In this document: piece after piece, positions 52,932-61,029 of the stretch
Position numbering within the stretch: the first letter of the stretch is position 1
Layout: every line of letters starts with the position of its first letter
Assembly (NCBI RefSeq): GCF_000756715.1
Contig: NZ_CCSE01000001.1
Span: 1,332,001 to 1,396,000 of the forward strand
DNA length: 64,000 bases
Reading direction: 5' to 3'
DNA from: Jeotgalicoccus saudimassiliensis
Lineage (GTDB): Bacteria; Bacillota; Bacilli; Staphylococcales; Salinicoccaceae
Program-made: the position numbers and the translations under genes
Notes under the pieces: model-generated
What the model was told of the DNA's origin: nothing
The model's database searches: none
Seen by the model: the letters and a program-made list of their open reading frames with translations, nothing else

Positions 52932-54113
52932 ATGAAGAAAAAATATCAACTCTATTTATTATATAGCAGTGTTTTCCTTGTTTTTCTAGGAATAAGTCTT
53001 GTCATACCGGTTCTGCCGTCAATTATGAATGAACTGGATATCAGCGGTGCCGAAGTCGGCTACTTAACCGCTGCCTTTGCTTTTACACAGCTTATTTTCT
53101 CACCATTCACAGGACGTGCTGCAGATAAGTTCGGCCGTAAAATTGCTATCGTTATCGGCCTGTTTATTTTCGCATTTTCCGAATTGTTATTTGGTCTCGG
53201 TAAAACCATCGAGGTATTGTTTGTTTCCCGTATGCTCGGCGGACTGGCCGGGGCATTTATTATGCCGGCGGTTACTGCATTTATCGTCGATATAACAACC
53301 GTCAGAAACCGTGCACGATCTCTCGGTTATATGACTGCTGCAATTAACTTTGGATTCATTATCGGGCCCGGAATCGGCGGTGTGCTGGCTGAAGTTTCAA
53401 CACGCTTGCCGTTCTTCGTTGCAGCAGTGCTCGGTTTAATCAGTGCATTGTTATCAGTGTTTATGCTGGAAGAGCCGAAGAATCTTAAAGAAGTTGCCGC
53501 AGATAAAACAGAAGTCACAACGAGTAATTTCAAAAAAGTATTTACACCAATATTCTTCATTGCTTTTCTCGTTATATTTGTCTCATCATTCGGTCTTGCA
53601 GCATTTGAATCATTCTTCAGTCTGTACTTCGACCGCAAACTCGGATTTACACCGACAGATATTGCCATTGCTATTGCAGGCGGTGCAATCATCGGTACAT
53701 TCGCACAGATTGTACTGTTTGAGCCGCTGACCCGACGCTATGGCGAACTGAATATTATAAGGGTTTCGATTATATATACAGCCGTTCTCGTTTTCGCTAT
53801 GACTTTCCTCGAATCATACTGGGGTGTCATGGCTGTGGCGTTTGTGATTTTTATCGGTTTTGATCTGATAAGACCTGCGGTCACAACATTCCTGTCGCAT
53901 ATCGCTGAAGATAACCAGGGCTTTGCAGGAGGGATGAACTCGTTCTTTACGTCACTTGCAAATGTTATTGGTCCTGTTATCGCAGGTATACTGTTCGATA
54001 TGAATCTGGACTATCCGTACTACTTCAGTGCAATCATTCTTGTTATCGGATTTCTTATTACCGTATTTTTCTGGCGCGATCCGCGGACGGGGCAACGTCA
54101 TTCGAAAGTCTGA
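52932..54113 (+). CDS. NorA-like multidrug MFS exporter
   Basis: A 393-residue 12-helix drug:H+ antiporter. It follows S. aureus NorA closely in outline: FLGISLVIPVLPSIM in TM1, the loop GRAADKFGRKIAIVIG, the antiporter motif GFIIGPGIGGVLAEVS in TM5, and VFIGFDLIRPAVTTF in TM10. It probably exports hydrophilic quinolones and dyes, as inferred from NorA. Start ATG with AAGAAGGTG upstream. Confidence 0.9.
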   Translation: MKKKYQLYLLYSSVFLVFLGISLVIPVLPSIMNELDISGAEVGYLTAAFAFTQLIFSPFTGRAADKFGRKIAIVIGLFIFAFSELLFGLGKTIEVLFVSRMLGGLAGAFIMPAVTAFIVDITTVRNRARSLGYMTAAINFGFIIGPGIGGVLAEVSTRLPFFVAAVLGLISALLSVFMLEEPKNLKEVAADKTEVTTSNFKKVFTPIFFIAFLVIFVSSFGLAAFESFFSLYFDRKLGFTPTDIAIAIAGGAIIGTFAQIVLFEPLTRRYGELNIIRVSIIYTAVLVFAMTFLESYWGVMAVAFVIFIGFDLIRPAVTTFLSHIAEDNQGFAGGMNSFFTSLANVIGPVIAGILFDMNLDYPYYFSAIILVIGFLITVFFWRDPRTGQRHSKV

Positions 54114-54237
54114 ATTACGCCTCACAGCGACGTTTCAGCATGCCAAACACTTTTATTTTCATTGCGGCTTGTGTAATAATGTTTAATGGAATGAAAATAT
54201 AAAAATATTTTTCGTATATTACTGGAGGGTTATATTC

Positions 54238-55227
54238 ATGAAAGACGAAATTGTAGATGTAACGATAATCGGTGGAGGTCCTACTGGTTTATTCTCTACT
54301 TTTTATGCGGGCATGAGACAAATGTCTGTAAGACTGATAGATAGTCTGCCCGAGCTCGGCGGACAATTAATGGAATTATATCCGGATAAATATATTTATG
54401 ATGTTGGCGGTTTCCCGAAAATCCTGGCGAAAGATTTAGTATCAAACCTGGTTTCACAAGCGCAGTATGCTGAACCTGAACTTCACCTCGGAGAAACTGT
54501 ACAGTCATACGAACGTGAAGATGACCACTTTATTTTAAAAACTGATAAAGGTGAGTATCTTACAAGAACAATTTTAATTACAGCAGGCGTCGGTGCTTTC
54601 CAGCCGCGTAAAATCGGCCTGGATAACGAAGCTGATTTCGAAGGCACATCACTGCAGTACGCAGTCAGAGACCTTGAGAAATTCAGAGACAAAGACGTAG
54701 TTGTACTGGGCGGAGGGGACTCAGCTCTCGACTGGTCACTGATGCTCCAGGAACTTGCTAAATCGGTAACGCTTGTACACCGCCGCAACCGTTTTACGGC
54801 ACATGAAACAAGTGTACAGCAGGTTATGGATTCTCCAATAGATGTTAAAACATCATTGAATGTCACTGAAATTAAAGGTGAAAATGGACAGATTGATGAA
54901 TTGGTACTGACTGCAAAAGACGGTACAGAAGAAGTGCTTAAAGCAGATCAGCTTATCGTTAACTTCGGTAACATTTCCTCACTCGGACCATTAAAAGAAT
55001 GGGGTCTTGAACTTGAGAAAAACTCAATTAAAGTTAACCCTCATATGGAAACAAATATCCCCGGCATCTTTGCTGCAGGCGATATTACGACGTTTGAAGG
55101 TAAAGTTAAACTGATTGCCACGGGCTTCGGTGAAGCACCGGTAGCAATTTCATATGCTAAATCTTCATACGACCCAAAATCACGCGTTCAGCCTAAACAC
55201 AGCACAAGCGTGTTCAAGCAGGACTAA
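54238..55227 (+). CDS. Ferredoxin--NADP reductase, thioredoxin-reductase-like (YumC type)
   Basis: A 329-residue FAD flavoprotein transferring electrons between NADPH and ferredoxin or flavodoxin. The FAD motif is IIGGGPTGLFS (9-19), NADPH motif VVLGGGDSALDWSL (about 155-168), and the ATG-type FAD motif AAGDITTFEGKVKLIATG (split near 278). No CxxC redox pair is present, which separates it from thioredoxin reductase. Length and pattern match Bacillus YumC. Single gene with GGAGG upstream. Confidence 0.93.
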   Translation: MKDEIVDVTIIGGGPTGLFSTFYAGMRQMSVRLIDSLPELGGQLMELYPDKYIYDVGGFPKILAKDLVSNLVSQAQYAEPELHLGETVQSYEREDDHFILKTDKGEYLTRTILITAGVGAFQPRKIGLDNEADFEGTSLQYAVRDLEKFRDKDVVVLGGGDSALDWSLMLQELAKSVTLVHRRNRFTAHETSVQQVMDSPIDVKTSLNVTEIKGENGQIDELVLTAKDGTEEVLKADQLIVNFGNISSLGPLKEWGLELEKNSIKVNPHMETNIPGIFAAGDITTFEGKVKLIATGFGEAPVAISYAKSSYDPKSRVQPKHSTSVFKQD

Positions 55228-55237
55228 TATAAAAAAA

Positions 55238-55263
55238 CGTCTGCATATTATTTATGCAGACGT
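55238..55263. terminator. Bidirectional terminator, FNR / SMR pair
   Basis: 11-bp stem ACGTCTGCATA and complement with A7 before and T7 after. Confidence 0.92.
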
Positions 55264-55294
55264 TTTTTTATGTTTCATGTGAAACCTGACTGTT

Positions 55295-55612
55295 TTATCC
55301 TGTCACCAGTCTTAATCCGATTACTGCAATAATAATCATCGATAAGTACATCACGCGTTTATAACTTGCTGATTCTCTGTAAAAAATAATGCCGACTAAC
55401 GCACTTCCTACTGTTCCTATTCCTGTCCAGACAGCATACGCGACACCTAAAGGTATGGTTTCCATCGCTGTACCTAAGAGTGCAAGACTGATTGGAAAAC
55501 CGATAAGCAGTGTCAGCCAGCCTCTCAGCTTTTTACCCTGTCCGATCAAGGACATTCCTGTAACGCCTGCTACTTCCATCAAACCCGCAAGTATTAATAT
55601 AATCCAGCTCAT
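55295..55612 (-). CDS. SMR family transporter, second subunit (Gdx/YkkD type)
   Basis: A 105-residue four-helix small multidrug resistance protein. The essential Glu lies in LAGLMEVAGVTG (about 13), and the GVAYAVWTGIGTVG signature in TM3 is at about 58-71. Its start overlaps the other SMR gene by four bases. Preceded by a guanidine-I riboswitch, the pair probably forms a guanidinium/H+ exchanger rather than a drug pump. Confidence 0.92.
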   Translation of the reverse strand: MSWIILILAGLMEVAGVTGMSLIGQGKKLRGWLTLLIGFPISLALLGTAMETIPLGVAYAVWTGIGTVGSALVGIIFYRESASYKRVMYLSMIIIAVIGLRLVTG

Positions 55613-55932
55613 TTAACACCCTCCTCATGATCTGTCACTGTTTTCAGACCGATAACTCCGAACACAAGCAGTGCTACAAATATAATAATGCCGATATTAA
55701 ACGCACCGCCGAAGACAATAATATCCACCAGGACTGTTCCTACCGCGCCAATTCCGACGAATACTGCGTAAACTGTGCTTGCCGGCATTTTTGTCGATAC
55801 ATATACAAGAAGACCGAAGCTGACAATGATTGCTATCACTGTCAAACTCCATTCAAACCATGAGTCAGCATATTTCAATCCAGTTGCCCAGCCAATTTCA
55901 AACATCGCTGCAATAATAACTAATAACCACAT
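55609..55932 (-). CDS. SMR family transporter, first subunit (Gdx/YkkC type)
   Basis: A 107-residue four-helix SMR protein. Glu in AAMFEIGWATGLK (about 12) and STVYAVFVGIGAVGTV in TM3 are the family markers. AGGAGC precedes the ATG directly downstream of the riboswitch terminator. Paired SMR genes of this kind form heterodimers in Bacillus (YkkCD). Confidence 0.92.
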   Translation of the reverse strand: MWLLVIIAAMFEIGWATGLKYADSWFEWSLTVIAIIVSFGLLVYVSTKMPASTVYAVFVGIGAVGTVLVDIIVFGGAFNIGIIIFVALLVFGVIGLKTVTDHEEGVK

Positions 55933-55978
55933 AAATAAAGCTCCTATTTTAAAAATTTATAAGAATTGAGAATAAAAA

Positions 55979-56013
55979 GAGCCCGGAAGAATAACTTTCG
56001 TTACTCTCCCAGG
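55979..56013 (-). terminator. Riboswitch expression-platform terminator
   Basis: Minus-strand stem from GCCTGGGAGAGTAAC to GTTATTCTTCCGGGC with a GAAA loop, then T5. Its 5' arm includes the last conserved bases of the aptamer, so ligand-bound aptamer and terminator cannot coexist. Confidence 0.88.
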
Positions 56014-56097
56014 CTTTTGTCCTTCCGTGTACTGGAACTCTTTCCAGCGTCCTCTCTCGGTCCAGACTTAAATAATTTAACGGAACCCTAGAGAACT
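56005..56097 (-). promoter_or_regulatory. Guanidine-I (ykkC-yxkD) riboswitch aptamer
   Basis: The conserved blocks appear in order on the minus strand: CTAGGGTTCCG, then GTCTGGACCGAGAG, then ACACGGAAGGACAAAAGCC and TGGGAGA. These match the guanidine-I riboswitch class. Guanidine binding is expected to prevent the overlapping terminator and turn on the SMR pair. Confidence 0.93.
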
Positions 56098-56136
56098 TCT
56101 TATTCAGTTATCTACACTATAATTTATTATTTTCCA

Positions 56137-56925
56137 TCAGTCAACCTGCACGTTTGTGCTGATAATGCCGTAATGTACTTTGCTCGTCTTCCGGATTTGC
56201 TGTTCGAAGCCGAATTGTTCAAACCGCTTACTTCTGAAATGATCTTTCAGTACCACCTTTTCAGCTGCCACACGTTTTGCTTCTTCTACCGCAGTTTCTG
56301 ACAATGTTTCTGTATGTGTTACCGGGGTAATGGTACGCAGGCTTTGGGATTTACTGATTTCCTCATCGAACATTGGATCAAAATAGATAACATCAAAGCT
56401 GTTATCAGCCAATGTTTTTAAATAAGTTTCGTAATTAACGTGCAGTGCTTTAATATTTCTCATTGCCTCGTTAATAATATCGTTGTCTGCATTATATGAT
56501 GCCAGACCTTCTTTAGTCAGCAGATACAATATAAAACTGTGCTCCAGCGCAGTGACTTTGCCTTGGTTACCGACCGCCATACTTGCGATGACACTGTCTG
56601 CCCCGAGCCCCATCGTACAGTCTAAAAATGACATGCCAGATTCCAGTTCCGCCGCCTCGACCAGTGCATCATTTTCATTTTTTAATAACCGCTTCGCCCG
56701 TACCATAGAAAAGTTAGGGTGGTACTTAACAGATTCTTTGCAGGACTGCGGTGCAATGCTTAATCCATCATTTCCAACGATCATTACATCGTCATTGTAA
56801 CGCTCATTAAGTTCTTTTACAGAGCGCTTTCTGCGCATTGCGAACTCCAGTCCGTAACGCATAGCGATATCTCTCGCTTTTTGCAGTGTCTCCTCATTAT
56901 ATCGTCCGCCTGTTGTTACTATCAT
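56137..56925 (-). CDS. Class I SAM-dependent methyltransferase, RsmJ-like
   Basis: A 262-residue methyltransferase. Motif I is FLDCTMGLGADS (about 99-110), followed by the acidic strand ALEHSF and the catalytic-type IYFDPMFDEEISKSQ (about 178-192). DPMF resembles the DPMFP motif of RsmJ (16S rRNA guanine methyltransferase). An N-terminal extension (about 1-85) with VTTGGRYNEETLQKA is typical of the Firmicutes branch. rRNA is the likely substrate but is not proven. Confidence 0.83.
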   Translation of the reverse strand: MIVTTGGRYNEETLQKARDIAMRYGLEFAMRRKRSVKELNERYNDDVMIVGNDGLSIAPQSCKESVKYHPNFSMVRAKRLLKNENDALVEAAELESGMSFLDCTMGLGADSVIASMAVGNQGKVTALEHSFILYLLTKEGLASYNADNDIINEAMRNIKALHVNYETYLKTLADNSFDVIYFDPMFDEEISKSQSLRTITPVTHTETLSETAVEEAKRVAAEKVVLKDHFRSKRFEQFGFEQQIRKTSKVHYGIISTNVQVD

Positions 56926-57008
56926 CGTCTTTCCCCGTTCTGTATAATATATTTATTCATACAGTTTATCATGGTATCATTAAATAAAATAAGATAAACG
57001 GAGGATGG

Positions 57009-57560
57009 ATGATGACATTAAAGAAGAAACTTACTGAAGCAGAACAGGAAGAACTTCTGAACACACTTGAATCCCGTTTCAACACTCATAAGGAACGTCA
57101 TGAAAACATTTCATTTGAAGATATTACTTCTAAACTCGACAGTAAACAACTTGCTGTACTTCATAATATGGAGATAACTGAAGGCGAACCCGATGTTATC
57201 GAAATGGATGGCGAACTCTATTTTATAGATTGTTCAAAAGAAAGCCCGAAAGGCCGCCGCAGTGTCTGTTATGACAGAACTGCACTGGAAGCCAGGAAAA
57301 AATATAGACCTGAAAACTCAGCTGTGGATCTCGTAAACGAAATCGGCTGTGAAATGCTGACTGAAGATGATTACAGAACGCTTCAGCAGTTCGGTGACTT
57401 TGATTTGAAGTCTTCAAGCTGGATAGCTACACCGGAGAATATTAGAGATCTCGGCGGTGCACTCTTCTGCGATAAACGCTACAACACTGTATTTCTGTAC
57501 CATAACGGTGCCGACTCATATTATGGTGCCCGCGGTTTCAGAGGAAAATTAAAAGTATAA
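57009..57560 (+). CDS. DUF4256 domain protein
   Basis: A soluble 183-residue protein of the DUF4256 family. Markers are LLNTLESRFNTHKERH near the N-terminus, MEITEGEPDVI, FIDCSKESPKGRRSVCYDR (about 73-91) and WIATPENIRDLGGALFCD (about 139-156). The function is unknown. Two ATG codons in a row follow GGAGG; the second (57012) has better spacing. The final YGARGFRGKLKV ends just before a terminator. Confidence 0.87.
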   Translation: MMTLKKKLTEAEQEELLNTLESRFNTHKERHENISFEDITSKLDSKQLAVLHNMEITEGEPDVIEMDGELYFIDCSKESPKGRRSVCYDRTALEARKKYRPENSAVDLVNEIGCEMLTEDDYRTLQQFGDFDLKSSSWIATPENIRDLGGALFCDKRYNTVFLYHNGADSYYGARGFRGKLKV

Positions 57561-57564
57561 TTAA

Positions 57565-57588
57565 AAAAGACGGCATCTGCCGTCTTTT
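57565..57588. terminator. Bidirectional terminator, DUF4256 / DUF488
   Basis: 11-bp stem AAAAGACGGCA and complement around TC. Confidence 0.92.
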
Positions 57589-57931
57589 ATTTTTCTTCAA
57601 TATATTCTTTTATCACAGCTGCCTGATTAAGCTCTGTATCTTTGGCCGCATATAATAATGTAACATTATGACCATCTGAATCTTTTTTAATCTGATCAAC
57701 CAGTTCTTTTTGATCTTTTAACTCTTTTTTATATTTCTTTTTAAACTCTTCCCATTTATCAGAATCATGATTAAACCATTTTCTTAAGTCGGTTGACGGT
57801 GCAATGTCTTTATACCACTCGTCGTGCTCCAGGTCTTCTTTTTTAACGCCGCGCGGCCAGATTCCGTCTACTAAAATCCGTTTGCCATCCTGCTGTGAAA
57901 CATCATCATAAACACGTTTCAATTTCAACAT
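57587..57931 (-). CDS. DUF488 (YeaO-like) protein
   Basis: A 114-residue soluble protein of the DUF488 family: LKRVYDDVSQQDGKRILVDGIWPRG in parts at the start (about 3-27), EWYKDIAPSTDLRKWF (about 38-53) and LLYAAKDTELNQA near the C-terminus. The biochemical role is unknown. Single gene with GGAG upstream of the ATG. Confidence 0.88.
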   Translation of the reverse strand: MLKLKRVYDDVSQQDGKRILVDGIWPRGVKKEDLEHDEWYKDIAPSTDLRKWFNHDSDKWEEFKKKYKKELKDQKELVDQIKKDSDGHNVTLLYAAKDTELNQAAVIKEYIEEK

Positions 57932-57974
57932 GAAATCATCTCCGAATAATATAATATATTATTCTTTACCCGTG

Positions 57975-58229
57975 TTATTTCTTTTGATGCATCGCTTCTT
58001 CTCTTGTTTTATTTAGAATCATATAGTCCAGTTCTTCTTTCGTCATTGATTTCAAAGTTTTATACTTCGCTGCAAGGAAAATAAGTCCAAGTACTGTCCA
58101 TGCAAGCAGTGCATAATACGACGGTGCTGTTAATGCTGCCGGTGAACCAGGGAATAACAGGAGTACAAGAAAGACAAGCGAGATGATAACTCCAAGTACT
58201 CCAAATATTACATAGACCATATTACGCAT
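57975..58229 (-). pseudogene. Orphan membrane fragment resembling the C-terminus of an amino-acid permease
   Basis: 84 residues with two membrane helices (about 3-27 and 36-54), the proline-rich FPGSPAALTAPSYYAL turn between them, and a cytoplasmic SMTKEELDYMILNKTREE tail. The turn and tail resemble the end of APC-family amino-acid permeases, whose first ten helices are missing here. The open frame continues upstream over the end of the lipoprotein gene. No good SD precedes the ATG at 58229. I read it as a gene remnant, but a short coupled membrane protein of the ABC operon is possible. Confidence 0.45.
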
Positions 58230-58245
58230 AGTGAAAGCATGCCGG

Positions 58246-58962
58246 CTAGTTCTTTTCAAGGATAATCGGGTGTTCTGTAATGATAGTATCTCCTTCATGC
58301 AGCATCACTTGAATACCGTATTCCGGCTTCAATTCAGCCTCCGTATTTGATGCTGTAAGACTGCTTATTCCTTTTGTGTTCATATATATCTCATCTTCAG
58401 AATCTGCTCTTTTAATCGGCAATTCATTCGTATAAAGGGTATAAGTACCCGCTTCAAGATTTTCCCCAATAGTATGCATACCTGCAGGAAGCATTGTTTC
58501 AAATTGTTCCGTTAAAGATTCGAGGACGATACTGCCCTGTCTTGTGACATAATCAACACGATAACCTTCCTGAAGCTCCAAAACAACTTCGGTATTGAAG
58601 TGATTCAGCGCCGTTTCCAGAAGCCTGTTGTCCTCTTCATCATAGACAACGACTGCTGATGCATTGTCAGTTTGGGCAATATAACGGCCAGATTCAATAT
58701 CTTCTCCGGTCATATACCTTCCCGGCTGCAATGTGATTTCCGTTCCGCCTTCAGTGACGCCGGCAAATTCAGTATTGCTGTTTAAGAAAGCATAGCGGGA
58801 TTCCAATCCTTCGGTTTTTAACAAATTTTCTTCTTCAAATAATTTTACCGCTTCTTCATCAGCAGTTATTTTTTCTCCGTCATACGATTCACTCATAATA
58901 CCGTTAAAGCTGCAGCCCATTAAAAGAAGGACGAAAGGCAAGAGAACACTAAACCGTTTCAT
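58246..58962 (-). CDS. Lipoprotein of the ABC operon with GEDI-x-GxY repeats
   Basis: A 238-residue exported lipoprotein. A signal peptide with lipobox LMGC (about 14-17) is followed by two similar beta-rich modules. Both start with an L-x-P/A-G pattern and G-E-D/N-I/L-E-x-G-x-Y (LQPGRYMTGEDIESGRYIA at about 80; LPAGMHTIGENLEAGTYTL at about 160). The start at 58962 follows AGGGGAG and overlaps the ATPase gene by 14 bases. Its position makes it a partner of the ABC transporter, perhaps an extracellular sensor or immunity-type protein; this is inference. Confidence 0.78.
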   Translation of the reverse strand: MKRFSVLLPFVLLLMGCSFNGIMSESYDGEKITADEEAVKLFEEENLLKTEGLESRYAFLNSNTEFAGVTEGGTEITLQPGRYMTGEDIESGRYIAQTDNASAVVVYDEEDNRLLETALNHFNTEVVLELQEGYRVDYVTRQGSIVLESLTEQFETMLPAGMHTIGENLEAGTYTLYTNELPIKRADSEDEIYMNTKGISSLTASNTEAELKPEYGIQVMLHEGDTIITEHPIILEKN

Positions 58963-59854
58963 AACTTCTCTCCCCTTTGTAAATACGCAGATAATGCTCG
59001 TGTGTGCCGAGGGCACCGAGAGAGACTTCAGCACGGCTGTAATGTTTCAGCGTGCGCATCGTTTCAAATACTTCGCCTTCTGACATACCATCCAGAGGAA
59101 TGCATATACGGTCGCCTGCGAGATACAGCGTACCCCTTTTAAGCTGCAGATGCTTTAATTTATCTTCTGTAATGTAGCCTTTTATATACTCACTGTGAGA
59201 TTCTTCCCGGTTGTATGTGTAATAGATACTCTGTTCATTTAAGAAGTAAATCTGGTCCGCATAGTCATCCAGGTTTTCAAGCAAGTGGGACGCAACGATA
59301 ATAATCTTGCCGTCTTCTTTAATTTCCTGCAGCACTGAACTTACCAGTTCAACGTTCACCGGGTCCAGTCCGTTCATAATCTCATCCATAAACATAATTT
59401 TCGTATCCGCCGCAATCATCATCGCAAAACAGAGCCGCTGCCTCATACCGAGAGAATAAGTTTTTACTTTGTTTTTAACATAGCCTTCCATATTCAGCCG
59501 GCTGATGACTTCATCGATATTACTGCTGCCGGAATTCCATATATCCCGGTACATTTCTATATGCTCCACACCCGAAAAATCTTCATACAGTTCCGCCTGA
59601 TCCGGGAAAAACGTAATTTTACTGTGCAGAGTTTTAACATCCTTAGTCGTGTTTTTATAGACCGTATCATCGATTAAAATCTCTCCGGAATTAATCGGAA
59701 TAAAACGGATAATTGCATTAAATAACGTCGTTTTTCCCGTACCGTTCGGTGCAACGAGACCGATAATCGTATTATCCGGGATATTAAAATTAACATCTTT
59801 AAGCACTGTTTTCGTACCGTAGTTAATCGTTAAATTTCTGACTTCCAATGACAT
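58949..59854 (-). CDS. ABC transporter ATP-binding protein
   Basis: A 301-residue ATPase. Walker A APNGTGKTTL (about 35-44), Q-loop in FFPDQAELYEDF, signature YSLGMRQRLCF (about 134) and Walker B KIMFMDEIMNGLDP (about 153-166). The sequence after 215 is a regulatory extension seen in ABC-2 type exporters. Its ATG overlaps the stop of the preceding permease gene (TAATG). It powers the two permeases encoded upstream. Confidence 0.93.
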   Translation of the reverse strand: MSLEVRNLTINYGTKTVLKDVNFNIPDNTIIGLVAPNGTGKTTLFNAIIRFIPINSGEILIDDTVYKNTTKDVKTLHSKITFFPDQAELYEDFSGVEHIEMYRDIWNSGSSNIDEVISRLNMEGYVKNKVKTYSLGMRQRLCFAMMIAADTKIMFMDEIMNGLDPVNVELVSSVLQEIKEDGKIIIVASHLLENLDDYADQIYFLNEQSIYYTYNREESHSEYIKGYITEDKLKHLQLKRGTLYLAGDRICIPLDGMSEGEVFETMRTLKHYSRAEVSLGALGTHEHYLRIYKGERSYETV

Positions 59855-61029
59855 TAGTTTCTTCTCCTTTCGAGCTTCCCTGTACGCGTCGGTATCAGTT
59901 TAAAGATAAAGTAAAACAAAACTTCAACGATTATATACAAGATGCCAAGGCTGATAATCAGCTTCGTAATTGTGACATCTTTTAATGACCCCCATGAGCC
60001 TTCCAGCACCGGAATAATTTGCAGATAAAGGAACGGATTCCAGCTCGCAGCAGGGCCTGTGAGTGCGAAAACATACGGCAAATAAAATACCGCAACAACG
60101 ATTGTAATCGTCAGATAGATATTTCTAAACACCCATGACAAACCGGTGGACAGCTTAACGATAATATAACTCAGTCCCATTGTAAGCAGCAGTGCAATAG
60201 CCGCGTATTCCATTATGCTGATATACACCATCTCTTCACCTGCATACAGCGGCACCGGGTAATTCAATGTTCCGCTGTCAGCCAGCAGTGTACTGAAAAA
60301 ATACGACAGCCCGATTCCGGCAAGTGTAATAATCCAGATCAGCCCCCAGCTGATAAAGGTCCGCTGCCTCCACTGATGTGCCCATGAATACGGTATTCCC
60401 TGGGAAATACTCCAGTTCGACTCCTGGTCTTTCGAGAAACGATCCGCACCGAATATCGCTGCAATTATAAATATAAAGATGCCGGAAACTATATTGATTA
60501 AATTAAAAAGCACAAGTGACGGCGATAAAGGATTCCAGTCAATATCGACATTATTCTCTTTTAAATAAGTTAAAAACTTAAGCTCATTTTTAATATCCTG
60601 CTCACTCGGCATAAATGACAGCAGCAGTTCCTGTGATTCAAAATCATCCGCTTCGTAGAAGTACAGACGGTTTTCTGCAAGTTCGAGGCCCTGATCAACA
60701 TAATCGCTGACGACGTTCTCCAGCCCCTCTACAGTATTCCCTTCCTGCTCACCTAAAATATAACGCTGCATACCGATAATGCTCTGCTGGCGCGCAAGTT
60801 TATCGTATACTTTCTGCCCGGTTTTTGTTTCGAAATGATTTTGGGGGATTGCATGGAAAATCTGCTGAGTATCTTCATATTCACTGCGCAGTTCGTCGAG
60901 CGGCAGTGCAGGTGAACGATCCTGATAGAACGCCGAGTAGCTTGCGAGGAAAAGAAACAGCGACACCAGCAGTATTCTTACTTTCCAGTCTCTTATAATT
61001 TTAAGAAAGTCCCATTTAAACAGTTTCAT
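59854..61029 (-). CDS. ABC-2 type permease subunit 2
   Basis: A 391-residue membrane protein with one N-terminal helix (about 18-34), a large extracytoplasmic region (about 35-170) and five or so further helices to the end. This layout is that of ABC-2 permeases with a long first loop, as found in bacteriocin, antibiotic or peptide export and resistance systems. It starts immediately after the first permease's stop, and its own stop overlaps the ATPase start. The substrate is unknown. Confidence 0.82.
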   Translation of the reverse strand: MKLFKWDFLKIIRDWKVRILLVSLFLFLASYSAFYQDRSPALPLDELRSEYEDTQQIFHAIPQNHFETKTGQKVYDKLARQQSIIGMQRYILGEQEGNTVEGLENVVSDYVDQGLELAENRLYFYEADDFESQELLLSFMPSEQDIKNELKFLTYLKENNVDIDWNPLSPSLVLFNLINIVSGIFIFIIAAIFGADRFSKDQESNWSISQGIPYSWAHQWRQRTFISWGLIWIITLAGIGLSYFFSTLLADSGTLNYPVPLYAGEEMVYISIMEYAAIALLLTMGLSYIIVKLSTGLSWVFRNIYLTITIVVAVFYLPYVFALTGPAASWNPFLYLQIIPVLEGSWGSLKDVTITKLIISLGILYIIVEVLFYFIFKLIPTRTGKLERRRN

